Assembly: GCA_036265935.1 (NCBI GenBank)
Contig: DATAOB010000047.1
Span: 15,932 to 79,931 of the forward strand
Length of the DNA: 64,000 bases
Source: JAFASC01 sp036265935
GTDB taxonomy: Bacteria > Pseudomonadota > Alphaproteobacteria > Rhizobiales > Beijerinckiaceae
Direction of reading: 5' to 3'
The stretch's first letter is position 1. Every line of letters starts with the position of its first letter. The translations under genes were made by a program, and so were the position numbers. Positions 55,932 through 63,878 of this stretch are shown here, in pieces. The notes beneath the pieces were generated by a model. The model saw only the letters and a list, made by a program, of their open reading frames with translations. It had not been told where the DNA came from and ran no database searches.

Positions 55932-56809
55932 CGACGATTGCCTTTATCGGCCTCGGCAATATGGGCGGGCCGATGGCCGCCAATTTGGTGAAAGCGCGTC
56001 ACGAAGTTCGCGGCTTCGATCTCGTTGCGGCGTTATGCGACGAGGCTGCCAAAAGCGGTATTGGCATCGCGGCCTCCGGCGTTGACGCCGTTAAAGCGGC
56101 CGATGCGATTGTCACCATGCTGCCCGCCGGCAAACATGTACGCGCGGTATGGGCCGAGATCGTGCCGCAGGCAAAACCCGGCGCGGTGATCATCGATTCG
56201 TCGACAATCGACGTCGACAGCGCCCGCGCCGCGCATGCGCTCGCCGCGGAGCGCAAGCTCCTCAGCCTCGACGCTCCCGTGTCGGGTGGCACCGGCGGCG
56301 CCAAAGCCGGCACGCTCACGTTCATGTGCGGCGGCACCGAGGAAGCGTTCGCCGCGGCGAAGCCCATTCTGGAAAAGATGGGCAAGCGCATCGTCCATTG
56401 CGGCGGCGCCGGTGCGGGGCAGGCGGCGAAAATCTGCAACAACATGATTTTGGGCGCGACGATGATCGTCACCTGCGAAGCATTTGTGCTCGCCGAGAAA
56501 CTCGGGCTGTCGCATCAGGCTCTGTTCGATGTCGCCTCGACGTCCTCCGGCCAGTCGTGGTCGCTCACGACCTATTGTCCGGTGCCAGGTCCGGTTCCGG
56601 CATCGCCCGCGAACAATTCCTACAAGCCCGGTTTCGCCGCGGCGCTGATGCTGAAAGACTTGAAACTCGCGCAAGAGGCGGCACAAAGCGCCGGCGCCAA
56701 CACGCCGATCGGCGCGCATGCCGCGGAATTATACGAGCAGTATAATGCCGCCGGGATTGAAGGTGCGGATTTTTCCGGCATCATCCAATATCTGCGCGAG
56801 CGCAGATAA
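55928..56809 (+). CDS. mmsB: NAD(P)-dependent 3-hydroxyisobutyrate dehydrogenase family enzyme
   Basis: About 293 residues of the beta-hydroxyacid dehydrogenase family. Rossmann motif IAFIGLGNMGGPMAANLVKA, the substrate motif SLDAPVSGGTGGAKAGTLTFMCGG, and catalytic Lys in AGAGQAAKICNNMILG. 3-Hydroxyisobutyrate dehydrogenase acts in valine degradation, producing methylmalonate semialdehyde; relatives also act on tartronate semialdehyde. The upstream acyl-CoA synthetase and the downstream ketopantoate-reductase-like gene would fit branched-chain or short-chain acid metabolism, but this is inference. Confidence 0.93.
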   Translation: MTTIAFIGLGNMGGPMAANLVKARHEVRGFDLVAALCDEAAKSGIGIAASGVDAVKAADAIVTMLPAGKHVRAVWAEIVPQAKPGAVIIDSSTIDVDSARAAHALAAERKLLSLDAPVSGGTGGAKAGTLTFMCGGTEEAFAAAKPILEKMGKRIVHCGGAGAGQAAKICNNMILGATMIVTCEAFVLAEKLGLSHQALFDVASTSSGQSWSLTTYCPVPGPVPASPANNSYKPGFAAALMLKDLKLAQEAAQSAGANTPIGAHAAELYEQYNAAGIEGADFSGIIQYLRERR

Positions 56810-56830
56810 GAGCAAAGACCAGAGCACAGC

Positions 56831-57787
56831 ATGAAAATCTGCATCTACGGCGCCGGCGCGATCGGCGGCTATATCGGCGTGATGCTGAAGCGCGCAGGCG
56901 CCGATGTTTCGCTGGTCGCACGCGGCAGCCATCTCGAAGCGATCAACCAAAACGGGCTGAAGCTGCAGATCAAGGGCGAGGAGCTATCCGCGGAGATACC
57001 GGCCTCCAGCAATCCCGCGGATCTCGGCCCGCAGGACTACGTCATCATCGCGTTGAAGGCGCACCAGGCCTGGGAAGTCGCGCGCGAAATGACGCCGCTC
57101 CTCGGACCGAACACGGCCGTGGTCACCGCGCAGAACGGTCTGCCCTGGTGGTATTTTTACGGTATCGAAGGACAATATGCGAACCGGCGCATCGAAAGCG
57201 TCGATCCCGGCGGCCGGCAATGGGATGCGATCGGGCCGGAACGCGTCATCGGCTGCACGGTCTATCCCGCAACCGAAGTGATTGCGCCGGGAATCGTCAA
57301 GCACATCGATGGCGACAAGTTCGGATTGGGCGAGCCGAACCGTGCCAAGACCGAGCGCACCGAGAAACTTTCGCAGCTGTTCGCGTCAGCCGGACTGAAG
57401 GCGCCGATCCTGCCCGAGATACGCAACGACATTTGGCTGAAATTTTGGGGCAATCTCTGCTTCAATCCGATCTCCGTGCTCACACGCGCGACGCTCGATA
57501 TCCTCGCGACCGATCCAGGCACACGCGCGCTGCGGCGCATCAACGGCGCGGCGCGCGTCGGCGCGCATCGCACCTCGATGCTGCAGGATCTGGAACGCGG
57601 TCGCCCACTCGAGCTCGATGCGATGCTCACCTCGGTGCAGGAGCTCGGACGCCTCGTCGAACTCGACACACCGCACATCGACGCGGTGCTGGCGCTGACA
57701 CAGCAGCTCGGACGCACGATGGGACTTTATCCGACCTTCCCCGAGGAGGTGAGCCAACGCGAGGTCGACGAAGCGCGCGTCGACTAA
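56831..57787 (+). CDS. Ketopantoate reductase family protein (PanE/ApbA)
   Basis: About 318 residues. MKICIYGAGAIGGYIGVMLKRAGADVSLVARGSHLEAINQNGL is the NADP-binding fold; YVIIALKAHQ and VVTAQNGLPWWYF follow, and DIWLKFWGNLCFNPISVLTRATLDIL is the C-terminal all-helical substrate-binding region with the catalytic Lys. In pantothenate synthesis such enzymes reduce 2-dehydropantoate to pantoate; many paralogues have other roles. Starts 21 bases after mmsB. Ends just before a palindromic repeat that separates it from the convergent ETF-QO gene. Confidence 0.9.
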   Translation: MKICIYGAGAIGGYIGVMLKRAGADVSLVARGSHLEAINQNGLKLQIKGEELSAEIPASSNPADLGPQDYVIIALKAHQAWEVAREMTPLLGPNTAVVTAQNGLPWWYFYGIEGQYANRRIESVDPGGRQWDAIGPERVIGCTVYPATEVIAPGIVKHIDGDKFGLGEPNRAKTERTEKLSQLFASAGLKAPILPEIRNDIWLKFWGNLCFNPISVLTRATLDILATDPGTRALRRINGAARVGAHRTSMLQDLERGRPLELDAMLTSVQELGRLVELDTPHIDAVLALTQQLGRTMGLYPTFPEEVSQREVDEARVD

Positions 57788-57792
57788 CGCAC

Positions 57793-57900
57793 CCCCTCAT
57801 CCTGAGGAGGCGCGAAGCGGCGTCTCGAAGGATGGGCAAACGCACTTCCCTTCCCGCCCTTCGAGCCGCGCGCCTTTGGCGCGCTCCTCACGGGTGAGGG
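57793..57900. repeat. Long imperfect inverted repeat between convergent genes
   Basis: The halves CCCTCATCCTGAGGAGGCGC (from 57793) and CGCGCTCCTCACGGGTGAGGG (ending 57900) face each other, with CTCGAAGGATGGGC and GCCCTTCGAG as a second pair inside. It resembles the rhizobial intergenic elements containing TCATGGTGAGGAGC-type wording. It would form a large hairpin ending both convergent transcripts. Confidence 0.65.
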
Positions 57901-57902
57901 CG

Positions 57903-59585
57903 CTACATATTCGGATAATTCGGTCCGCCGCCGCCCTCCGGCGTCGTCCACACGATGTTCTGCTCGGGATCCTTGATGTCGCATGTCTTGCAATGCACGC
58001 AATTCTGCGCGTTGATCACAAAACGCGGATCGCTTTTCGTCGCGTCATCTGCATACACCACCTCGTAGACGCCCGCCGGACAATAGAGCCGCGCCGGCTC
58101 GCCGTACAGCGGCAGGTTCACCGCAATCGGAATCGAGGGGTCGCGCAGCTTTAAATGACTCGGCTGGTCCTCTTCGTGATTGGTGTTCGAGATGAACACC
58201 GACGACAATTTGTCGAACGACAATTTGCCGTCGGGTTTCGGATAGACGATCGGCTTCACCTGATCGATGCGCTTCAAGGTCTCGTGGTCGGCCTTGCCGT
58301 GTTTCAGCGTGCCGAAGAGCGAAAAACCGAGAAGCTCGTTCGTCCACATGTCGAGCCCGCCGAGGCTGATGCCGAGATAGGTGCCGAATTTCGACCAGAG
58401 CGGCTTGGCGTTGCGCACCGTCCAGAGATCCTTGCCGATCTCGGAGTCGCGCCAGGACTCATCGTAAGTGGCCAAAACATCGTGCGCGCGGCCTTCTGCA
58501 AGCGCCGCGGCCAGATGCTTTGCCGCCAGCATGCCGGAAAAGATCGCGTTATGCGTCCCCTTGATGCGCGGCACGTTGAGAAAGCCCGCGCAGTCGCCGG
58601 CGAGCGCGCCGCCGGGAAAGGCGAGCTTCGGCACCGATTGCCAGCCGCCTTCGGTAATCGCGCGCGCGCCGTAAGACAGCCGCTTGCCGCCTTCCAAAAG
58701 CTGCGCGATCGCCGGATGCGTCTTGAACCGCTGGAACTCGTCGAACGGCGACAGCGTCGGATTGCTGTAATTCAAATGCACGACGAAGCCGATATAAACC
58801 TGGTTGTCCTCGGCGTGATATAAAAACGAGCCGCCGCCGGTCGAATTGTCGAGCGGCCAGCCGAACGAATGCTGCACCATGCCGGGCTCGTGTTTTTCCG
58901 GCGCCACCTGCCAGATTTCCTTGAGACCGATGCCGTATTTTTGCGGCTCGACGCCATCGCGCAGATTGAAGCGATCAATCAGAATTTTGCTGAGCGAACC
59001 GCGGGCGCCCTCGGCAAAGATCGTGTACTTGCCGCGAAGCTCCATGCCGCGGGTAAAAGAATCCTTGATCTCGCCGTCCTTGCCGATGCCGAGATCGCCG
59101 GTGGCGATGCCGACGACCTCGCCATTCTCGCCGGTGAGCACTTCCGCGGCGGGAAAGCCCGGATAGATTTCGACGCCGAGCGCTTCGGCTTTCGTCGCGA
59201 GATAGCGCGTGAGATTGCCGAGCGAGGCGATGAAGTTGCCATGATTGTTCATGAGCTTCGGCATCATGAAAGTCGGCAGTCTCACCGCGCCGGAATGACC
59301 GTAAAAATAGAAGCGGTCCTTGGTGACCGGCGTTTTTAACGGCCGCTCCGGGTCCTGGCGCCACTCGGGGATGAGTTGATCGAGCGCTTTCGGGTCGATC
59401 ACCGCGCCCGAGAGAATATGCGCGCCGACCTCCGAGCCCTTCTCGACGAGGACGACGCTGGTCTCGGGCGAGAGCTGTTTCAGATGGATCGCCGCGGCGA
59501 GGCCGGCCGGCCCGCCGCCGACAATGACGACGTCGTATTCCATGCTCTCGCGGGGCGGCAGTTCGGCGGCGGCGGGTGCGGGCAT
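57903..59585 (-). CDS. Electron-transfer flavoprotein:ubiquinone oxidoreductase (ETF-QO)
   Basis: Passes electrons from ETF to ubiquinone during fatty-acid and amino-acid oxidation. About 560 residues. FAD domain: YDVVIVGGGPAGLAAAIHLKQL, VEKGSEVGAHILSGAVIDPKAL, and TIFAEGARGSLSKILI. Membrane/quinone part around GIGLKEIWQVAPEKHEPGMVQHSFGWPLD. C-terminal 4Fe-4S ferredoxin-like site: NAQNCVHCKTCDIKDPEQNIVW. The middle has GDCAGFLNVPRIKGTHNAIFSG, typical of the family. The ATG at 59585 begins MPAPAAAELPPRES. Convergent with panE across the 57793 repeat. Confidence 0.97.
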   Translation of the reverse strand: MPAPAAAELPPRESMEYDVVIVGGGPAGLAAAIHLKQLSPETSVVLVEKGSEVGAHILSGAVIDPKALDQLIPEWRQDPERPLKTPVTKDRFYFYGHSGAVRLPTFMMPKLMNNHGNFIASLGNLTRYLATKAEALGVEIYPGFPAAEVLTGENGEVVGIATGDLGIGKDGEIKDSFTRGMELRGKYTIFAEGARGSLSKILIDRFNLRDGVEPQKYGIGLKEIWQVAPEKHEPGMVQHSFGWPLDNSTGGGSFLYHAEDNQVYIGFVVHLNYSNPTLSPFDEFQRFKTHPAIAQLLEGGKRLSYGARAITEGGWQSVPKLAFPGGALAGDCAGFLNVPRIKGTHNAIFSGMLAAKHLAAALAEGRAHDVLATYDESWRDSEIGKDLWTVRNAKPLWSKFGTYLGISLGGLDMWTNELLGFSLFGTLKHGKADHETLKRIDQVKPIVYPKPDGKLSFDKLSSVFISNTNHEEDQPSHLKLRDPSIPIAVNLPLYGEPARLYCPAGVYEVVYADDATKSDPRFVINAQNCVHCKTCDIKDPEQNIVWTTPEGGGGPNYPNM

Positions 59586-59732
59586 GTTGGCTCCTCGAGG
59601 CGGCTCCGGCGGGACTTAGTTCATGTGCGAACGATCGCCAAGCCGCGGGCGCGCGGGGCCATGCTGATGGGCCGGGGAGCGCTAGGCAAGGCCGAGCGTA
59701 GGAGGCCGGGCGGGCTCCTTCTCCCCGCGCGC

Positions 59733-60029
59733 GAGACCTCTGCAAAACGAGAGACGGGTTTTCCGATTTGTGATTCGCTTGGCGCTGAGCGGAGGGTGAG
59801 TCGGATGGATCAGGTGAGCTTCGTCGATGCGCTGCTGCCGGCCGGGTTCGGGCGCAATGCGCGGCTTGAGCGGATCGCCGGATTGATCGACTGGGCACCG
59901 ATCGAGCGGCTTGTTGCGGACATCCATCCGGGCGAGACGGGACGGCCGCCATATTGGCCTTTGGCGATGTTCAAAGCTCTGCTCTTGCAGCAATGGTATG
60001 GGCTGTCCGATCCCGGTCTCGAAATGTAG
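59733..60029 (+). mobile_element. IS5-family element, left-end fragment
   Basis: GAGACCTCTGCAAAAC at 59733-59748 looks like an IS5-type terminal inverted repeat, and a transposase start follows 57 bases later. No matching right-hand repeat was found, and the transposase frame ends at 60029, so only the left few hundred bases survive. It marks the boundary of the accessory region. Confidence 0.65.
59805..60029 (+). pseudogene. IS5-family transposase, N-terminal remnant
   Basis: Seventy-four residues, beginning MDQVSFVDALLPAGFGRNARLERIAGLIDW, then RPPYWPLAMFKALLLQQWYGLSDPGLE. This is the DUF772-type N-terminal part of IS5-family transposases, which normally exceed 300 residues; the DDE catalytic domain is absent. 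The frame stops at TAG right after SDPGLEM, where intact relatives go on to EEALYDRxSFR-type sequence. The truncation suggests recombination or insertion of the DNA that follows. Confidence 0.8.
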
Positions 60030-60197
60030 GCGTTTCCATCAACAAGGTGTTTTTTCTTGGCGGGTTAGTTAGACGGCGGGGCGGCCCGCCTTCGCTTCAG
60101 CAGGGCGAAGATTGCAGCTGCATGGACTTGCATAGAGCAATAACTACAAAGATTTGCGTCTGTACTTAGGATATGATGTCCAAGCTTTGTACAAGAT

Positions 60198-60605
60198 ATG
60201 CTGCAAAACCGCATGGAAACCGCTGCCCTAGAACGCAGAAAGCCTCACGCTCGCTCTTGTGTGACTAACGGCAACGAACTGTTCGCCACGAACGAGCCGA
60301 TTGATGGCCGCTCGATGGCCAGCCGTCGCTTCGGGGACATCCTTGGCCAACTGATTTCCGATCTTGGCGGCTCGGAGCGGTTGAGCGAGGCACAACGGCA
60401 GCTCTGTCGAAGGGTCGCCTTGATGTGCTGGGAGTGCGAGCAGCTGGAAGCACGGTCAATCGCCGGCGAGCAGATCAACTTGGACATGTTCGGACAGCTG
60501 TCGGATCGGATCGGCAGAGCCGTTCAGAGGCTCGGCATCAAAAGGCTGCCGAAAGACGTCACGCCCGATCTGCGCTCCTATCTCGGCGGCGGGGCTCGTC
60601 GATGA
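60198..60605 (+). CDS. Small protein upstream of the terminase-like gene (phage/island type)
   Basis: About 135 residues; the conserved part likely starts near GNELFATNEPIDGRSMASRRFGDILGQLISDLGG and continues with LSEAQRQLCRRVALMCWECEQLEARSIAG and INLDMFGQLSDRIGRAVQRLGIKRL. Proteins of this type sit directly in front of terminase-like ATPase genes in alphaproteobacterial islands and resemble small terminase or packaging accessory proteins, but I do not recognise a named family. Its stop overlaps the next ATG (ATGA, 60602). It could begin later than the first Met. Whether it is still expressed next to a broken partner is unclear. Confidence 0.6.
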   Translation: MLQNRMETAALERRKPHARSCVTNGNELFATNEPIDGRSMASRRFGDILGQLISDLGGSERLSEAQRQLCRRVALMCWECEQLEARSIAGEQINLDMFGQLSDRIGRAVQRLGIKRLPKDVTPDLRSYLGGGARR

Positions 60606-61300
60606 ATATCCTTGCCGCCTTTGACGATCCCAATCTGTTCGGCGGCGTCATCCGCAACCCGGCTACGTTTGTGGCGTGGAGGGCGTTCCTGGCGTGCCTG
60701 TTTGGGTTGGAGTACCTGAGGATGCCCGAGCCATCGTAACGCAGTGTACGGGCCTGCAAGAGCCTCCTCAGGGCCCGTTCAATGAAGCGTGGCTCGTTTG
60801 TGGCCGCCGTGCTGGCAAGAGCTTCATCCTGGCGCTCATCGCAGTCTATATCGCTGCCTTTCGTGATTATTCCGACGCATTAACGGCTGGCGAGCGTGGC
60901 ACCATCATGGTGATCGCCGCTGATCGCAAGCAGGCCCGTACGATCCTGAGATATATTCGGGGCCTGCTCGGTGTGCCGATATTGGCGAAGCTGGTCGAGC
61001 GTGAGACTGCCGACGCCTTCGATCTCGACAACCATGTGACGATAGAGATCGGCACGGCCTCGATCCGCTCGGTTCGTGGCTACACGATTGTTGCGGCGCT
61101 CGCCGACGAACTTGCCTTCTGGCCCTCCGAAAATAGTTCGAGTCCAGATTACGAAATTCTCGACAGTATCCGTCCCGGCATGGCCACTGTTCCGGGCTCG
61201 ATGCTGCTCTGTGCGTCGAGCCCGTACGCACGGCGTGGTGCGTTACACGATGCCTACAAGCGTTATTTCGGCAAGCCAGATGCGCCCGTGCTGGTGTTGC
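60602..61300 (+). pseudogene. Terminase-like large-subunit gene, frameshifted and interrupted
   Basis: From ATG 60602, MNILAAFDDPNLFGGVIRNPATFVAWRAFLACLFGLE reads in one frame; a one-base shift near 60706-60722 then continues as PEDARAIVTQCTG, WLVCGRRAGKSFILALIAVYIA (Walker A), GTIMVIAADRKQARTIL, and TIVAALADELAFW (Walker B-like), then LLCASSPYARRGALHDAYKRYFG. These are landmarks of phage-terminase-type ATPases found in genomic islands. The similarity stops at about 61300 where another element begins, so the nuclease half is missing. The reading frame was inferred by eye from motif order. Confidence 0.75.
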
Positions 61301-62410
61301 TGTCGCAAATCCTATTCGCTTGCCTGAAGCTCCGAATCGGGCGATGAATTGGCCCATGCGGGACCTCCTGAACCTAATCAGGTGGATGCTCCTCGGGCTG
61401 TTTCGGTCGAGGACCTGGCTCGAGGCAGAGAACTTAGCTCTGCGTCACCAGCTGAACGTGCTGCATCGAAGGTCACCGAAGCGCCCGGTCTTCAGCAATT
61501 TCGACCGCGTGATCTTTGTCTGCCTGTATCGGATTGCGCCACGCATTCTGGATGCAGTTAGCATCGTCGAGCCGGAGACCGTGATCCGCTGGCATCGTGC
61601 AGGCTTTCGCTCGTTGTGGCGGTGGAAATCGCGTCGGCGAGCAGGCAGGCCTCAAGTGTCCTTCGAAGTTCGTCGGCTAATCCATGACATGAGCCTCGCC
61701 AATCCGCTCTGGGGCGCTCCTCGCATACACGGAGAGCTGCTCAAGCTCGGAATCGACATTGGCCAAACCTCGGTTGGCAAGTACATGGCGCGGCGAAGGC
61801 GACCTCCCTCGCAAGGCTGGAAAACGTTCCTCCTGAATCACGCGGACGGGATCACCTCGATCGACCTGTTCGTGGTTCCGACGATCTCCTTTCGGCTGCT
61901 ATACGGGTTGCTGGTCCTGCGACACGATCGAAGGCGCATCCTGTGGCTCGGCGTCACTGCGCATCCGACTGCCGAATGGATCGCGCGACAGGTCACGGAG
62001 GCCTGTGCCTGGGAGAGTGCGCCACAGTATCTCATTCGTGATCGCGACAGGGTATACGGAGAGGCCTTTACCCGGCGCATTCGAGCGATGGGCATCCGCG
62101 ACAGACCCACAGCGCCGCGATCGCCTTGGCAGAACGGCTGTGCCGAACGACTGATCGGCTCGATCCGGCGCGAATGCCTTGATCATGTGATCGTGTTCGG
62201 CCGAGCGGCATTTGCGTCATGTGCTTCGCTCATACGCGGAGTACTACAACGGAGCCCGAACGCATCTTTCCCTGGCGAAGGACTCTCCTTTGACGAGACG
62301 TGTCCAGCCGGTCGGAAGCATTCTCCCGTTGCCGGTTCTCGGCGAACTGCATCACCATTACGTTCGGATCTAATTTCCGACAGGCACAGGTCCGCAAAAA
62401 ATTTTCTCGG
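61301..62410 (+). mobile_element. Insertion sequence with rve-type transposase, inserted in the terminase-like gene
   Basis: The terminase-like similarity breaks off at about 61300 and a transposase gene begins within 45 bases. After its stop at 62373, about 40 bases remain before another transposase remnant in the opposite orientation. Clear terminal repeats were not identified by eye, so both limits are approximate. Confidence 0.5.
61344..62373 (+). pseudogene. DDE (rve) transposase with one extra base near the 3' end
   Basis: MNWPMRDLLNLIRWMLLGLFRSRTWLEAENLALRHQLNVLHR starts the gene; the integrase core follows, with Asp in GITSIDLFVVPTISFRLLY, Asp in YLIRDRDRVYGE and Glu in GCAERLIGSIRRECLDH. 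At 62201, GTGTTCGGCCGAGCGG has an extra C relative to the expected GGCGAGCGG; removing it restores HLRHVLRSYAEYYNGARTHLSLAKDSP, and the frame then ends at TAA 62373. So the reading frame is broken about 60 codons from the end, after the catalytic residues. Family: IS elements of the integrase-core type common in rhizobia. Confidence 0.8.
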
Positions 62411-62424
62411 CCGGTGTTGAACTT

Positions 62425-62560
62425 CTAGTGACGCCTGCGGCCTTCCAGCTCGTCGACGAGACTTCCAGCGCCAGAAAATGCGAAAGCCAGCGCGATGCCA
62501 GCGCACAATCGTCTCAGGCCGAACAATGGCCACGGAACCGAGAATGCTGACACGGCTTCC
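62425..62560 (-). pseudogene. Remnant of a related transposase, inverted
   Basis: On the minus strand, GSVAIVRPETIVRWHRAGFRIFWRWKSRRRAGRPQASLEV matches SIVEPETVIRWHRAGFRSLWRWKSRRRAGRPQVSFEV of the neighbouring transposase almost residue by residue. Only about 40 residues remain; both flanks are unrelated. It shows that two copies of one IS type, in opposite orientation, have been next to each other. Confidence 0.8.
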
Positions 62561-62939
62561 TTCCGCGTAAAAGGCCATTTACGAGAAGGTTTCTCGGCCC
62601 CGCCCTGCTCACTAGAAAATATATTCAACGTTGAAAACAGCCGGCATAGAAAGTTGTAAACGTAAGGGTGGGCCAGATACAGCGGGAGTGGAACGTCTCG
62701 CGAAGCCGTTGCAGACATAGACGACAGTGAACATTGTTTCGGCGAATATCACCCGATGAAAACACGAATTCAAGCCTGCGAGCGAATGGCTCATAAGTCA
62801 TTCGACGGATCGCTTATCATTAATTCAGTAGGCCAAGTTCGCAAAGCAACGCCGAAGCAGCGGAAGCACGCCCTTACCGCTGGAGCAGCTCAGGCCAACG
62901 CCACAGAGGACCAGATTGCACAAATTTGTAAGCAGAGCC
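62561..62939. other. Spacer without a recognised gene
   Basis: Between the inverted transposase remnant and the fumarylacetoacetate-hydrolase fragment. A plus-strand frame at 62756-62950 (64 residues) lacks family similarity and a ribosome-binding site. Base composition is lower in GC than the conserved region. Nothing definite seen. Confidence 0.4.
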
Positions 62940-63020
62940 GCGGGCATTAATCTCGCCGCGTTGAACCGGACCTACACCTTCAGGCGTGCCGGTCATGATG
63001 AGATCACCCGGTAAGCTCCA
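62940..63020 (-). pseudogene. Fumarylacetoacetate-hydrolase-family fragment
   Basis: The minus strand reads SLPGDLIMTGTPEGVGPVQRG. The PGDLIxTGTPxGVGP pattern is the C-terminal signature of the FAH family (2-hydroxyhepta-2,4-diene-1,7-dioate isomerase and relatives). About 27 residues remain of some 280; the rest of the gene is absent. A gene fragment left by deletion or recombination. Confidence 0.75.
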
Positions 63021-63236
63021 TGGATCGTGACGCGATGGAGAGTAATGCCAGAGCCTTCTGGACTGCAAACCTATCCTGTTATTCACCATAGGTGATCCCC
63101 AGAACTCACCCCGCCAGTTCGCCGGGGGGTTCTTGCATGAGAAGCGGTGGAACTGAGTCGCTAACGTAGCATTTATTGTGAGTTGCCGGATACTGCTCGG
63201 CAGCAGGCCCCGACTAACGGCTGGTGGGAGAATGCC

Positions 63237-63581
63237 GTGGGAAACCGCATCGCGTCTATCGTTTGGCTCGCGACCACGGTCTCAGCCACTGCTGCTCAGC
63301 CCTTTGACGGGTCTTGGCTGGTCAACGTGGCGACTCAAGCCGGCAACTGTGGAACCTACTCGTCCGAGCTCCTGATATCTGAGGGCCGCATAGCAAGCCC
63401 GCCAGGCGCGCTGGTTTCTGGGTCAGGGAACGTGTCGCGATCAGGCCGAGTCGCAGTGCAATTCTCCGCTGGCTCCTCTTCAATCAATGCGTCGGGCCAA
63501 GCCAAGAGATTGGCTGCGCAAGGACGTTGGCGGGCCCCAACGTTATTGTGCTCCGGTACTTGGCAAGCTGTTCGCCGGTAG
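63237..63581 (+). CDS. Small secreted beta-rich protein
   Basis: About 114 residues from GTG 63237, with GGGAGA 5 bases upstream. The signal peptide is VGNRIASIVWLATTVSATAAQ (cleavage after TAA or AAQ), then PFDGSWLVNVATQAGNCGTYSSELLISEGRIA, SGSGNVSRSGRVAVQFS, ASGQAKRLAAQGRWRAPTLLCSGTWQAVRR. The pattern of FDGSW, two Cys (CGTY and LCSGTW) and alternating short beta strands is that of small secreted proteins often found in Bradyrhizobium relatives. Function unknown. It survives intact amid fragments. Confidence 0.7.
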   Translation: MGNRIASIVWLATTVSATAAQPFDGSWLVNVATQAGNCGTYSSELLISEGRIASPPGALVSGSGNVSRSGRVAVQFSAGSSSINASGQAKRLAAQGRWRAPTLLCSGTWQAVRR

Positions 63582-63641
63582 CTCCAACGCCTACATCGCT
63601 CGCCGTGAGCGGCCGAGGTCCAACCGTACGGGGAAGGCTTT

Positions 63642-63878
63642 TTGGAAAACCTGCTCACCCGAAAGCTCGAAGGCTTTGGACCGCTCCCGGAGGCTGACAA
63701 GCGTCTTCTGGATAAAGTCATTCGCGACGTTCGAGAAGTCGGGGATCACCAGGATTTGGTGCGGGAAGGTGACGCGCCGAGCCATGTGAACCTCATTCTT
63801 CAGGGCTTCGCGTGTCGCTACAAGCTACTGCCGAACGGTAGTCGGCATTCGTTTGAGAGCGGTCGGGCTGGCAAATGA
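63642..63878 (+). pseudogene. Crp/Fnr-family regulator, N-terminal remnant
   Basis: MENLLTRKLEGFGPLPEADKRLL followed by VREVGDHQDLVREGDAPSHVNLILQGFACRYKLLPNGSR is the start of the cyclic-nucleotide-binding-like domain of Crp/Fnr proteins common in rhizobia. After PNGSR the frame drifts (HSFESGRAGK, stop at 63878) where intact relatives continue with RQI-LAFLVPGD-type sequence. The remaining 120 bases to the window end show no continuation in another frame, so the gene is truncated rather than only frameshifted. Confidence 0.75.

Noticed and set aside
60030..60197. A possible right end of the IS5 fragment
   Set aside because: No reverse complement of GAGACCTCTGCAAAAC was found here, so the right end is taken as lost.
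62756..62950. Open frame of 64 residues between pseudogenes
   Set aside because: No start signal or known family, in a region of fragments.
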